The translations under genes were made by a program, and so were the position numbers. Of a DNA stretch of 38,035 nucleotides, positions 31,759 through 38,035 are shown piece by piece. Location of the stretch: contig DATCHD010000087.1 of the NCBI GenBank assembly GCA_036508555.1, positions 1 to 38,035 of the forward strand. Reading direction: 5' to 3'. The DNA is from CAINVV01 sp036508555 (GTDB taxonomy: Bacteria > Bacteroidota > Bacteroidia > Bacteroidales > Prolixibacteraceae). Positions within the stretch are counted from its first letter, which is position 1; each line of letters begins with the position of its first letter. Below the pieces are notes generated by a model. That model searched no databases, was not told the DNA's origin, and was given only the letters and a program-made list of their open reading frames with translations.

Positions 31759-31790
31759 CTAAGTTAGGGCATTTACATGACTTAGGGAAA

Positions 31791-31823
31791 TATAAAAGGC
31801 CGCTCCCATTGGAAACGACCTTT
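31791..31823 (-). terminator. Terminator of the tRNA-Met gene
   Basis: On the minus strand AAAGGTCG pairs with CGGCCTTT, and the inner TTTCC with GGGAG, giving 13 pairs with three G-T and a loop AAT. It is followed by TTATA. The hairpin begins five bases after the tRNA 3' end. Confidence 0.75.
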
Positions 31824-31827
31824 ATTG

Positions 31828-31901
31828 TAGCGAGGGCGGGGGATGATCCCGCGACCTCATGATTATGAATCATGCGCTCTAACCAACTGAGCTACCTCGC
31901 C
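31828..31901 (-). tRNA. tRNA-Met (anticodon CAT)
   Basis: A 74-nt cloverleaf on the minus strand. Acceptor GGCGAGG / CCTCGCT (last pair G-T) with discriminator A; D-arm AGCTCAGTTGGTTAGAGC; anticodon arm CATGA-TTCATAA-TCATG with anticodon CAT; T-stem GCGGG / CCCGC. The A-T-rich anticodon stem argues for elongator methionine, or an AUA-reading tRNA-Ile if the C is modified, rather than the initiator. The T-loop reads ATCATCC instead of TTCRANY. CCA is not encoded. A hairpin terminator follows at once. Confidence 0.9.
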
Positions 31902-31931
31902 ATTATTTTATTAAACTTCTTCTGTACCCTT

Positions 31932-31995
31932 GCGACCTTCCCGATTTTAATCGGGACGCTCTAACCCCGACAACAGGTCGGGAAGCTACCTCGCC
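31932..31995 (-). repeat. tRNA-derived sequence with palindrome insertions (copy 2)
   Basis: The minus strand starts like the tRNA-Met (GGCGAGGTAGCT). It then has CCCGAC / GTCGGG (loop CTGTT) in place of the CAGTT of the D-loop, resumes GGTTAGAGCG, and has TCCCGATT / ATCGGGA in place of the anticodon arm, ending AAGGTCGC without T-arm or 3' acceptor. It lies 30 bases upstream of the real tRNA-Met gene. Confidence 0.65.
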
Positions 31996-32167
31996 AATTT
32001 TCAAAAGTTTGAGCCTGCAAATATAATACCTTTCTCTTTTCGGGCAAGGCCGTTTCCACAATTTCACTAATTTTTTGTACTATGCTGGAAATTTTTGATT
32101 TCCATTAAAAAAATGTACTTTGCAATGGAAACTAGTCCTGAAAATCTCATCGAAGCATAACGTCCAA

Positions 32168-32539
32168 ATGAAAAAAATTGAACTCGAATACCAGATAAGG
32201 TCATCGCCTTCCGTCCTGTTCAGTCGGCTCTGCACAGCCTCCGGACTGGCAGAATGGTTTGCTGACAATGTTCAGGTTGAAGGATCAAAATTCACTTTCA
32301 TTTGGGGAAAAACAAGTCAAACCGCCCAGTTGCTCGCCATTCGCCAGCTGGAATCAGTCAAATTCAAATGGCTCGATGCCGATGAACCATCCGAATTTGA
32401 GTTTAATATCGTGCTCGGAGAAATCGTAGAAGATCTCTCCATGATCGTGACCGACCACGTCGAAGAAGAAGATGAATCCGATGCAGTAAAACTTTGGGAC
32501 GCAGCCATAAGCCGCCTGCGCAACGCTATTGGCTCCTGA
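32168..32539 (+). CDS. START-like (SRPBCC) domain protein
   Basis: A 123-residue protein beginning MKKIELEYQIRSSPSVLFSR, then LCTASGLAEWFADNVQVEG, FTFIWGKTSQTAQLL and a final LWDAAISRLRNAIGS helix. This is the helix-grip fold of Bacteroidota START-like proteins (AHSA1-related), which bind hydrophobic ligands; their cellular job is unknown. The frame is open to 32120, but the extra 16 residues are not family-like, so ATG 32168 is preferred. It is followed after 57 bases by an LptF/LptG permease, an order I believe recurs in Bacteroidota, hinting at a link to the envelope. Confidence 0.85.
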   Translation: MKKIELEYQIRSSPSVLFSRLCTASGLAEWFADNVQVEGSKFTFIWGKTSQTAQLLAIRQLESVKFKWLDADEPSEFEFNIVLGEIVEDLSMIVTDHVEEEDESDAVKLWDAAISRLRNAIGS

Positions 32540-32566
32540 ATTTTCCTGTAAATCACAAAAAAGCGT

Positions 32567-32574
32567 TACCTTTG
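32567..32574 (+). promoter_or_regulatory. Putative -7 box for the LptF/LptG-ribBA-fmt operon
   Basis: TACCTTTG matches TAnnTTTG and lies 22 bases before ATG 32597. No good -33 TTG was found. The three downstream genes are closely spaced and probably share this promoter. Confidence 0.5.
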
Positions 32575-32596
32575 TATTCGAATCTTCATTCACTTT

Positions 32597-34060
32597 ATGA
32601 AGCGATTGCATCTGTACATTATTAAGCGTTTTATCGGTCCGCTGATCGCCACCCTGTTCATCAGTTTGTTCGTTCTCCTGATGCAATTTCTGTGGGTTTA
32701 CCTCGACGATCTTGTTGGTAAAGGACTGGAATTGAATATTATCGTAGAGTTTTTGATCTATACCCTGGCCATGCTGATGCCAATGGCCCTCCCACTATCT
32801 GTATTGCTGGCTTCTCTCATGACCTTCGGCGATCTGGGCGAGAATAATGAGCTACTGGCTATGAAAGCAGCCGGAATTTCCCTTTTCAGAATCATGAAGC
32901 CTGTTATCGTGCTGAGTATTATTATCAGCATCGGCGCTTTCCAGTTTTCCAACAAGGTTATTCCAGTCTCTTACAAGAAAATAATGGCCCTAATGTCGAG
33001 CATCCGCCAAATGCGACCTGAGATAGTTGTGAAAGAAGGGATCTTCTCAAACGAAATCGATAATTTCTCCATCAAAGTCGGCCGGAAATCTAAAGATGGC
33101 GCCATGCTGTACGATATCATGATCTATAACCACCAGAACGATCGTGGTAACGAAAATGTTACCCTGGCCGATTCCGGTACCCTGAAAATAACGACGGACA
33201 AGCGTTTCATGATACTCAATCTCTATTCAGGCGAGACACATGAAGAGCTTCAGATGGAAAGCAAAGAGACCAGGGGATACCCTACCAGGACAGATAAGTT
33301 TCAAAAACAGATCATCTATTCGAAACTTCAAGGTATGGAACTGGAAAGAAAGGATGAAAGCATCTTCCGAAACTCCTACAGATCCCTCAACAACAGACAA
33401 TTAGCCTATTTCGCTGACTCAATTTCCAAACAAGTCGAAGCATCCAATACAGCCCAAGCTCTTACACTGATCTATCCCCAGCCAATACCTGCAGCGCTGG
33501 GGTCCCAGATTAAGAATGACGCTGCTACCACTCTTAAAATGAGGTTGCACAAATATGTCGACCTGGACAGTGTGATGCAATTTACGATTTTGCCGGTTCG
33601 TAAACAATTGATTGAGGCAGCTTTAAGTGGTGCCAGAAACAATATCCGAGCCCTTAAACAGGCCGATGAACAGAACACTTCTAATATCAGGATGCTGAAC
33701 CGTTTCGATACTGAATGGCACAAAAAATATACTTATTCGATCGCTTGCCTGATCTTCTTCTTTATCGGAGCGCCGCTTGGGGCGATAATCCGGAAAGGCG
33801 GACTGGGTTTGCCACTAGTTGTATCCGTGATACTTTTCATTTTTTACTGGATCATGTCGACCACCGGGGAGAAATATGTCCGCGAAGCCTTCACCGGCTT
33901 GTGGTTCGGGGTTTGGTTTTCCACAATCGTATTTTTACCGGCCAGCGTTTTCGTAACCTACAAAGCAATAACCGATTCGACACTGCTAAATATCGACTCC
34001 TATACCACTTTCTTTAAAAAATTTCGTTTCTGGAATAAAGAGGAAACTAACATCCAATAG
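32597..34060 (+). CDS. LptF/LptG-family lipopolysaccharide export permease
   Basis: A 487-residue inner-membrane protein. The start MKRLHLYIIKRFIGPLIATL and the segment LMPMALPLSVLLASLMTFGD, followed by ELLAMKAAGISLFRIMKPV, are classical for YjgP/YjgQ permeases. Three membrane helices at each end enclose a periplasmic jelly-roll (about 150-330). The last helices include FIGAPLGAIIRKGG. With LptB it extracts lipopolysaccharide from the inner membrane and passes it to LptC. The protein is longer than Proteobacterial LptF (about 365), which I believe is normal for Bacteroidota. LptF and LptG cannot be told apart here. It is followed 18 bases later by ribBA. Confidence 0.92.
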   Translation: MKRLHLYIIKRFIGPLIATLFISLFVLLMQFLWVYLDDLVGKGLELNIIVEFLIYTLAMLMPMALPLSVLLASLMTFGDLGENNELLAMKAAGISLFRIMKPVIVLSIIISIGAFQFSNKVIPVSYKKIMALMSSIRQMRPEIVVKEGIFSNEIDNFSIKVGRKSKDGAMLYDIMIYNHQNDRGNENVTLADSGTLKITTDKRFMILNLYSGETHEELQMESKETRGYPTRTDKFQKQIIYSKLQGMELERKDESIFRNSYRSLNNRQLAYFADSISKQVEASNTAQALTLIYPQPIPAALGSQIKNDAATTLKMRLHKYVDLDSVMQFTILPVRKQLIEAALSGARNNIRALKQADEQNTSNIRMLNRFDTEWHKKYTYSIACLIFFFIGAPLGAIIRKGGLGLPLVVSVILFIFYWIMSTTGEKYVREAFTGLWFGVWFSTIVFLPASVFVTYKAITDSTLLNIDSYTTFFKKFRFWNKEETNIQ

Positions 34061-34078
34061 ACACGTTTTGAATAAATT

Positions 34079-35296
34079 ATGACAGATATAAAACTAAATA
34101 CGATTGAAGAGGCTGTTGAAGCTATCCGCAAAGGCCAGTTTATTATCGTTGTGGACGATGAAGACCGGGAAAATGAAGGAGATTTCATTGCAGCAGCCGA
34201 GAGAATCACACCTGAAATGGTGAATTTCATGGCAACGGAAGGCCGCGGGCTCATCTGTGTTGCCATTACAGAAGAACGCTGCCAGGAACTTGAACTGGAT
34301 ATGATGGTCAACAACAATACCTCTATCCACGAAACTCCGTTTACGGTTTCGGTCGACGCAGTCGGTGAAAAAATTAGCACCGGTATCTCCGCCCACGACC
34401 GGGCTATTACCATTCAAAAATTGGCCGATCCTGCTACAAAACCCAATGAACTTGGTCGTCCGGGACATATTTTCCCGCTTCGGGCCAAGAGCAGGGGCGT
34501 TCTGAGACGGGCAGGACATACAGAAGCCACTGTTGATCTGGCCCGCCTGGCAGGACTTCAACCGGCAGGAGTGCTGGTAGAGATCATGAATCCGGACGGA
34601 ACGATGGCGCGCTTGCCTCAGCTGTACGAAATCGCACAAAAATTTGGATTAAAACTCGTAAGTATCGCCGATCTCATCGCTTATCTACTCAAGAAAGAAA
34701 CCCTTATTGAACGGGGCGAAGAAGTTAAATTACCTACCGAATTCGGCCATTTCCGGCTTATTCCCTATTTGCAGAAATCCAACGGGGTCGAACACATCGC
34801 GCTGATTAAAGGAACATGGGCTCCGGATGAGGCTGTCCTGGTAAGGGTTCACTCTTCCTGTGCTACCGGGGATATCTTCGGATCCATGCGTTGTGAATGC
34901 GGGGAGCAGCTGCACAGAGCGATGCAACTGATCGAAAAGGAGGGGAAAGGAGTCATTGTTTACATGCAGCAGGAGGGCCGCGGGATCGGTCTGATGAACA
35001 AAATAAAAGCGTACAAGCTTCAGGAACAGGGACTTGATACGGTAGATGCCAATATTCACCTCGGATTTGATCCGGATCAGCGGGAATATGGCGTGGGTGC
35101 CGAAATCCTGTCAAATCTGGGCGTCAGCAAAATGAAACTGATTACCAATAATCCGGTTAAAAGGGTTGGACTGGAATCTTATGGCCTCAAAGTCGTAGAA
35201 ACGGTTCCGATCGAAATCAAGCCAAATCCTTACAATAAATTCTATCTTCAGACCAAGCGGGACAAGATGGGACATTCGCTGGATTCAACGCTTTAA
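34079..35296 (+). CDS. ribBA: Bifunctional 3,4-dihydroxy-2-butanone-4-phosphate synthase / GTP cyclohydrolase II
   Basis: A 405-residue enzyme catalysing both entry steps of riboflavin synthesis. The N-terminal RibB half has IIVVDDEDRENEGDFIAAAE (acidic metal ligands), FMATEGRGLICVAI, and RAGHTEATVDLARLAGLQPA. The C-terminal RibA half has VRVHSSCATGDIFGSMRCEC followed by GEQL, with the three zinc cysteines, and YMQQEGRGIGLMNKIKAY, LGFDPDQREYGVGAEIL and LITNNPVKR. All catalytic motifs are intact in both halves. Riboflavin for the flavoenzymes in this window, such as the thioredoxin reductase, comes from this pathway. It is the middle gene of an operon with an LptF/LptG-type permease and fmt. 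Confidence 0.97.
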   Translation: MTDIKLNTIEEAVEAIRKGQFIIVVDDEDRENEGDFIAAAERITPEMVNFMATEGRGLICVAITEERCQELELDMMVNNNTSIHETPFTVSVDAVGEKISTGISAHDRAITIQKLADPATKPNELGRPGHIFPLRAKSRGVLRRAGHTEATVDLARLAGLQPAGVLVEIMNPDGTMARLPQLYEIAQKFGLKLVSIADLIAYLLKKETLIERGEEVKLPTEFGHFRLIPYLQKSNGVEHIALIKGTWAPDEAVLVRVHSSCATGDIFGSMRCECGEQLHRAMQLIEKEGKGVIVYMQQEGRGIGLMNKIKAYKLQEQGLDTVDANIHLGFDPDQREYGVGAEILSNLGVSKMKLITNNPVKRVGLESYGLKVVETVPIEIKPNPYNKFYLQTKRDKMGHSLDSTL

Positions 35297-35305
35297 AAAA
35301 ACAAT

Positions 35306-36274
35306 ATGACCGGTAAGGAGCTACGGATTGTTTTCATGGGGACGCCAGATTTTGCCGTGGCAAGTCTGGCTGCACTTCTCGGAAAAGGGTATCAAGTCGT
35401 CGGAGTGGTTACTGCCCCAGACAAACCCGCCGGCCGCGGACAAAAACTGCAGCAGTCGGCCGTCAAGAGTTTTGCCCTGGAACACAACTTACCCGTCCTG
35501 CAGCCAGAGAAACTCAAAGACGAGAATTTTCTCATTCAGCTGAAATCATTACGACCTGATCTACAGATAATTGTCGCCTTTCGGATGCTTCCTGAAGTAG
35601 TCTGGAAACTGCCGGCACTGGGTACTTTTAACCTTCACGGTTCCCTGTTACCACGATATCGTGGGGCAGCGCCCCTCAACTGGGCGATCATGAACGGAGA
35701 CACGGAAAGTGGCGTTACAACATTCCTGCTGAAACAGGAGATAGATACCGGCAATATCCTATTCCAGGAAAAGGTGCCCATTTCGCCAGATGAGACCGTT
35801 GGTGAGTTGCACGATCAACTGATGTCAATCGGTGCGCAACTGGTCATCAAAACCGTTGATGCGCTGGCTGAAGGAACGGCCATTCCAATTCCGCAACAAC
35901 AGCTACCCTTTGAACCCGAAAAATTGCACGCGCCTAAAATTTTTAAGGAGGATTGCAGGATTAACTGGTCCTCGGACATACTGACAATTCACAATAAAAT
36001 CAGGGGATTAAGCCCCTACCCTACGACCTGGACCGAATTAAATGCTCCTTACAAAGAGAATATTTCGCTTAAAATTTTCAGGGCATTGCCTGAGCAAAAA
36101 GCCCATAATTATAACCCCGGAACAATCCTTTCGGATCAGAAAAAATGGATGAAAATTGCTTGTGCGGATGGGTTTCTGTCCGTTACAGACCTGCAACTGG
36201 CTGGCAAAAAAAGGATGGGAATTGAAGAATTTCTGAGAGGTTTTCCAAATGTAGAATCCTATATCGCCCTCTGA
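35306..36274 (+). CDS. fmt: Methionyl-tRNA formyltransferase
   Basis: A 322-residue enzyme that formylates initiator Met-tRNA using 10-formyl-tetrahydrofolate. Landmarks are IVFMGTPDFAVASLAALL, VVTAPDKPAGRGQKLQQSAV, the folate-site TFNLHGSLLPRYRGAAPLNW (with the catalytic Asn-His), GDTESGVTTFLL and DTGNIL, followed by the C-terminal tRNA-binding OB-like domain (IRGLSPYPTTWT). It starts 9 bases after ribBA and ends the operon before a palindromic repeat. In the visible catalytic motif the order N-x-H-x-S-L-L-P is intact. The length is normal. Confidence 0.97.
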   Translation: MTGKELRIVFMGTPDFAVASLAALLGKGYQVVGVVTAPDKPAGRGQKLQQSAVKSFALEHNLPVLQPEKLKDENFLIQLKSLRPDLQIIVAFRMLPEVVWKLPALGTFNLHGSLLPRYRGAAPLNWAIMNGDTESGVTTFLLKQEIDTGNILFQEKVPISPDETVGELHDQLMSIGAQLVIKTVDALAEGTAIPIPQQQLPFEPEKLHAPKIFKEDCRINWSSDILTIHNKIRGLSPYPTTWTELNAPYKENISLKIFRALPEQKAHNYNPGTILSDQKKWMKIACADGFLSVTDLQLAGKKRMGIEEFLRGFPNVESYIAL

Positions 36275-36325
36275 TTGCCAGACGTTCAGCCCTAATATGA
36301 ACTGCGTCATTCATCCAGCGCCGCG

Positions 36326-36400
36326 ATCCCTCGTTTGAAACGAGGGATGGCAGCATGGCAGCTATAATCGGGGGATTCCGGATCAAGTCCGGAATGACGG
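36326..36400. repeat. Copies of the 23-bp palindrome and the 37-base hairpin repeat
   Basis: ATCCCTCGTT / AACGAGGGAT (loop TGA) at 36326-36348 is the fifth copy of the 23-bp family. It is followed at 36364-36400 by the 37-base unit with stem ATTCCGG / CCGGAAT, whose other copy is at 9739-9775. They lie between the convergent fmt and glucosaminidase genes and probably take the place of a terminator. Confidence 0.85.
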
Positions 36401-36404
36401 TACT

Positions 36405-37379
36405 CTATTTTACCCTCTTCCTTAACGACAACTGCATACCCGGTGCCACTTCGACCGAATCCGGAAGATTATTCATCCTCCTCAATGATTGGAGTCTAAC
36501 ACCGTACCACTGTGAAATCGAGCGGAGGGTCTCGCCTTTCTGCACTTGATGGAAATCGTTACCCCTTGGCGCTTTCGACCGTTTGGTTTGCAGGTAAACC
36601 GGTTCACCTGTTTCGGGAACATCGCCTGATTGGGCATCGTTGTATTTATAAATCTGCCAGTCTTTCTTTCCGACCTCCTCGGCTATCCTGGCATAATCAT
36701 CTCCTTCGATGGCAATGAAAGTCTTTCTCTTGTTACGTTTTTCGATAGGACGCAGTTTATATCCAGATGCCACTTGCAGGTTCTGATCTGCAGGTTTCTT
36801 ACGCAGGAAGCCAAAGATGGAGTGTTTCTTCTCCGGTGCCTTGACATATTTCCAATCCAGCTGATCCAGTTCGTACAAACGAAAATCTTCGATGATTTTG
36901 ATCAGTTTGGCAGGATAGGCAGGATCTGTCGCATATCCAGCCTGTCTCAGCCCATGGGCCCAGCGTTTAAAATCCCGGATATCATACTTAAAAAGGAAAC
37001 TGTATCTAGGACTGGCCGTGATAAAACTGGAATGATCGCGGAAGGACTCCTCCGATGTTCTGTATTTTCTGAAACATTCATTAGCCTCATCATCATTGTG
37101 CCTGACGGTAGGTCCGGTCCAGGTATTCTTGCATTTGATGCCAAAATGGTTATTGGACTGCCGGGTCAATTCCGAATTGCCATCAGAAGATTCGAGGCAG
37201 GCCTGGGCCATGGTGATACTCGCCGGAACATGGAAATCGATCATCTCCTGCACCGCTAATCTCGCATACTTATCTATGTACTCCTGTCTGCTCATCTTAC
37301 CAGGAGCGGCTAGGAGGACATTTGCAACCAGAAGAAGCAAACCCTGAATCAATATAACCCGACTAAACACTCTATCCAT
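36405..37379 (-). CDS. Exported glucosaminidase (GH73-like) with LysM domain
   Basis: A 324-residue peptidoglycan hydrolase: signal segment at residues 1-25 (ILIQGLLLLVANVLLAAPG), a glucosaminidase domain at about 30-165, and a LysM domain at about 277-322. The hydrolase part shows VPASITMAQACLESSDGNSE (catalytic Glu expected in ACLES), NNHFGIKCKNTW and a later RQAGYATDPAYPAKL. The LysM part is HQVQKGETLRSISQWYGVRL, then LRRMNNL. It cleaves glycan strands of the cell wall while bound through LysM; in E. coli FlgJ a similar domain opens the wall for flagella, but no flagellar genes are seen here. It is divergent from cdd. Confidence 0.92.
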   Translation of the reverse strand: MDRVFSRVILIQGLLLLVANVLLAAPGKMSRQEYIDKYARLAVQEMIDFHVPASITMAQACLESSDGNSELTRQSNNHFGIKCKNTWTGPTVRHNDDEANECFRKYRTSEESFRDHSSFITASPRYSFLFKYDIRDFKRWAHGLRQAGYATDPAYPAKLIKIIEDFRLYELDQLDWKYVKAPEKKHSIFGFLRKKPADQNLQVASGYKLRPIEKRNKRKTFIAIEGDDYARIAEEVGKKDWQIYKYNDAQSGDVPETGEPVYLQTKRSKAPRGNDFHQVQKGETLRSISQWYGVRLQSLRRMNNLPDSVEVAPGMQLSLRKRVK

Positions 37380-37395
37380 CAGCTTATGTTTGCTC

Positions 37396-37431
37396 CAAAG
37401 TTAACAAAGTAAAGGAATATGCTTACTTTTG
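37396..37431. promoter_or_regulatory. Divergent -7 boxes for glucosaminidase and cdd
   Basis: On the minus strand TAACTTTG (37403-37396) precedes the glucosaminidase ATG by 16 bases. On the plus strand TACTTTTG (37424-37431) precedes the cdd ATG by 22 bases. Both fit TAnnTTTG; neither has an obvious -33 TTG. The two start regions are only about 20 bases apart and may interfere. Confidence 0.5.
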
Positions 37432-37453
37432 AGATAGCAAAACAGAGACAGAA

Positions 37454-37945
37454 ATGAAGGAGATACAACTTGAATACAAAGTCAGGAGTTACCAGTCGCT
37501 GGATGAACTCCCTGAAATTTCCAGAGAACTGATTCTCATGGCCCGGGAAGCTGCCAGGCGGGCATATGCCCCCTATTCGGGTTATCGGGTCGGTGCCGCA
37601 GTACTGCTCGAAAATGGTGAATTCATCACGGGAAACAACCAGGAAAACGCTGCTTATCCCTCCGGACTCTGTGCCGAAAGAACCGCCCTTTTTTATGCCT
37701 CATCGAAGTATCCGGATGTTGCCATCCTTGCACTTGCAGTAACGGCCCTTTCCAACGACCGGCTGCCTGAAGCCTTTGCCAAACCCTGCGGGGGCTGCCG
37801 TCAGGTCATTGCCGAATACGAAGATCGCAGTGGAAAACCCATCGAAATCATCCTGGACGGGAGTTCGGCTATCCTGGTAATGGAAGGAATCGATACTTTG
37901 CTGCCCTTCCGGTTTAAGAAAGAAGAGATGAGCGTGAAGAAATAG
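37454..37945 (+). CDS. cdd: Cytidine deaminase
   Basis: A 163-residue zinc enzyme that converts cytidine and deoxycytidine to uridine and deoxyuridine in pyrimidine salvage. Zinc ligands and catalytic glutamate are in SGLCAERTALF (Cys73, Glu75) and PCGGCRQV (Cys112, Cys115), the three-cysteine arrangement of tetrameric forms. APYSGYRVGAAVL is the substrate-binding strand, and NNQENAAYPS the usual ENA motif. The N-terminus is about 25 residues longer than in the shortest relatives, normal for Bacteroidota. recR begins four bases after its stop, so both may be co-transcribed. Confidence 0.96.
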   Translation: MKEIQLEYKVRSYQSLDELPEISRELILMAREAARRAYAPYSGYRVGAAVLLENGEFITGNNQENAAYPSGLCAERTALFYASSKYPDVAILALAVTALSNDRLPEAFAKPCGGCRQVIAEYEDRSGKPIEIILDGSSAILVMEGIDTLLPFRFKKEEMSVKK

Positions 37946-37949
37946 CCTT

Positions 37950-38035
37950 ATGAATTTAGACCAATTTCCGTCAAAACTACTGGAAAATGCCGTGACTGAG
38001 TTCGCAAAACTGCCCGGCATCGGGAAGAAAACGGC
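37950..38035 (+). CDS. recR: Recombination protein RecR, N-terminus (cut by window edge)
   Basis: The visible 28 residues, MNLDQFPSKLLENAV then TEFAKLPGIGKKT, are the helix-hairpin-helix start of RecR, in which LPGIGKKTA is highly conserved. RecR works with RecF and RecO to load RecA at gaps. The rest is outside the window. The gene is preceded by cdd with a four-base gap. Confidence 0.88.
   Translation, partial: MNLDQFPSKLLENAVTEFAKLPGIGKKT

Noticed and set aside
31676..31873. 65-codon minus-strand frame starting in the tRNA-Met
   Set aside because: Its first residues (HNHEVAGSSPALATI) are just translated tRNA sequence and it crosses the tRNA terminator; the GIY-YIG frame in the next register explains the rest.

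Overview
The window looks like a chromosomal segment of a member of the Bacteroidota, probably a Bacteroidales/Marinilabiliales-type lineage. The evidence is: promoters of the TTG-n17-19-TAnnTTTG type, few Shine-Dalgarno sequences, an OMP_b-brl_3-type TonB-dependent receptor, several TlpA-like thioredoxins, a START-like SRPBCC protein next to LptF/LptG, and many Gfo/Idh/MocA and PQQ-like secreted proteins. Housekeeping genes (dnaK, panB, an RluA-type synthase, ribBA, fmt, cdd, recR) alternate with accessory blocks. The genus is not determined.

Layout. 1-653: the end of an unknown gene coupled to a PemK/MazF-like small protein. 1010-7548: dnaK, a NagX/HGSNAT-like acyltransferase, panB, an RluA-type synthase and a secreted oxidoreductase, with several palindromic repeat families between and even inside genes. 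7565-9775: a disrupted small gene, a secreted GH29 alpha-L-fucosidase, a truncated TlpA fragment and a covarying hairpin repeat. 9802-14838: an SOS-type mutagenesis cassette with a self-cleaving LexA/CI-like repressor divergent from dinB-dnaE and a palindromic operator between. 14840-16424: KilA-N and broken Bro-N phage antirepressor genes, then a strongly folded element.

16434-22641 is the most interesting block. A zinc-ribbon/HTH protein related to the N-terminus of IS1595 transposases, but without a DDE domain, is followed by a TlpA-like thioredoxin. It is divergent from an ArsM-like methyltransferase, a 32-residue Cys-containing peptide (candidate RiPP precursor), a radical SAM/SPASM maturase and an N-terminal thioredoxin-thioredoxin reductase fusion. 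A convergent periplasmic thioredoxin gene follows. Two tandem 20-bp units, nearly identical in both places, lie between the divergent genes and again in front of the periplasmic thioredoxin. I read this as one regulon: a modified cysteine peptide plus cytoplasmic and periplasmic disulfide reductases, perhaps controlled by the zinc-ribbon protein. The biochemical function is unknown.

22745-27648: gene remnants, a secreted PQQ-like beta-propeller, a Tat-exported oxidoreductase and an O-methyltransferase. 27771-31200: a translationally coupled TonB receptor, small membrane protein and ABC ATPase operon. 31527-31995: an intact tRNA-Met flanked by two tRNA-derived sequences whose arms are replaced by perfect palindromes, overlapping a GIY-YIG nuclease remnant. 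32168-38035: START-like protein, LptF/LptG permease, ribBA, fmt, a LysM glucosaminidase, cdd and the start of recR.

No rRNA genes, CRISPR arrays or complete insertion sequences were seen. All family assignments come from reading motifs by eye, without database searches.
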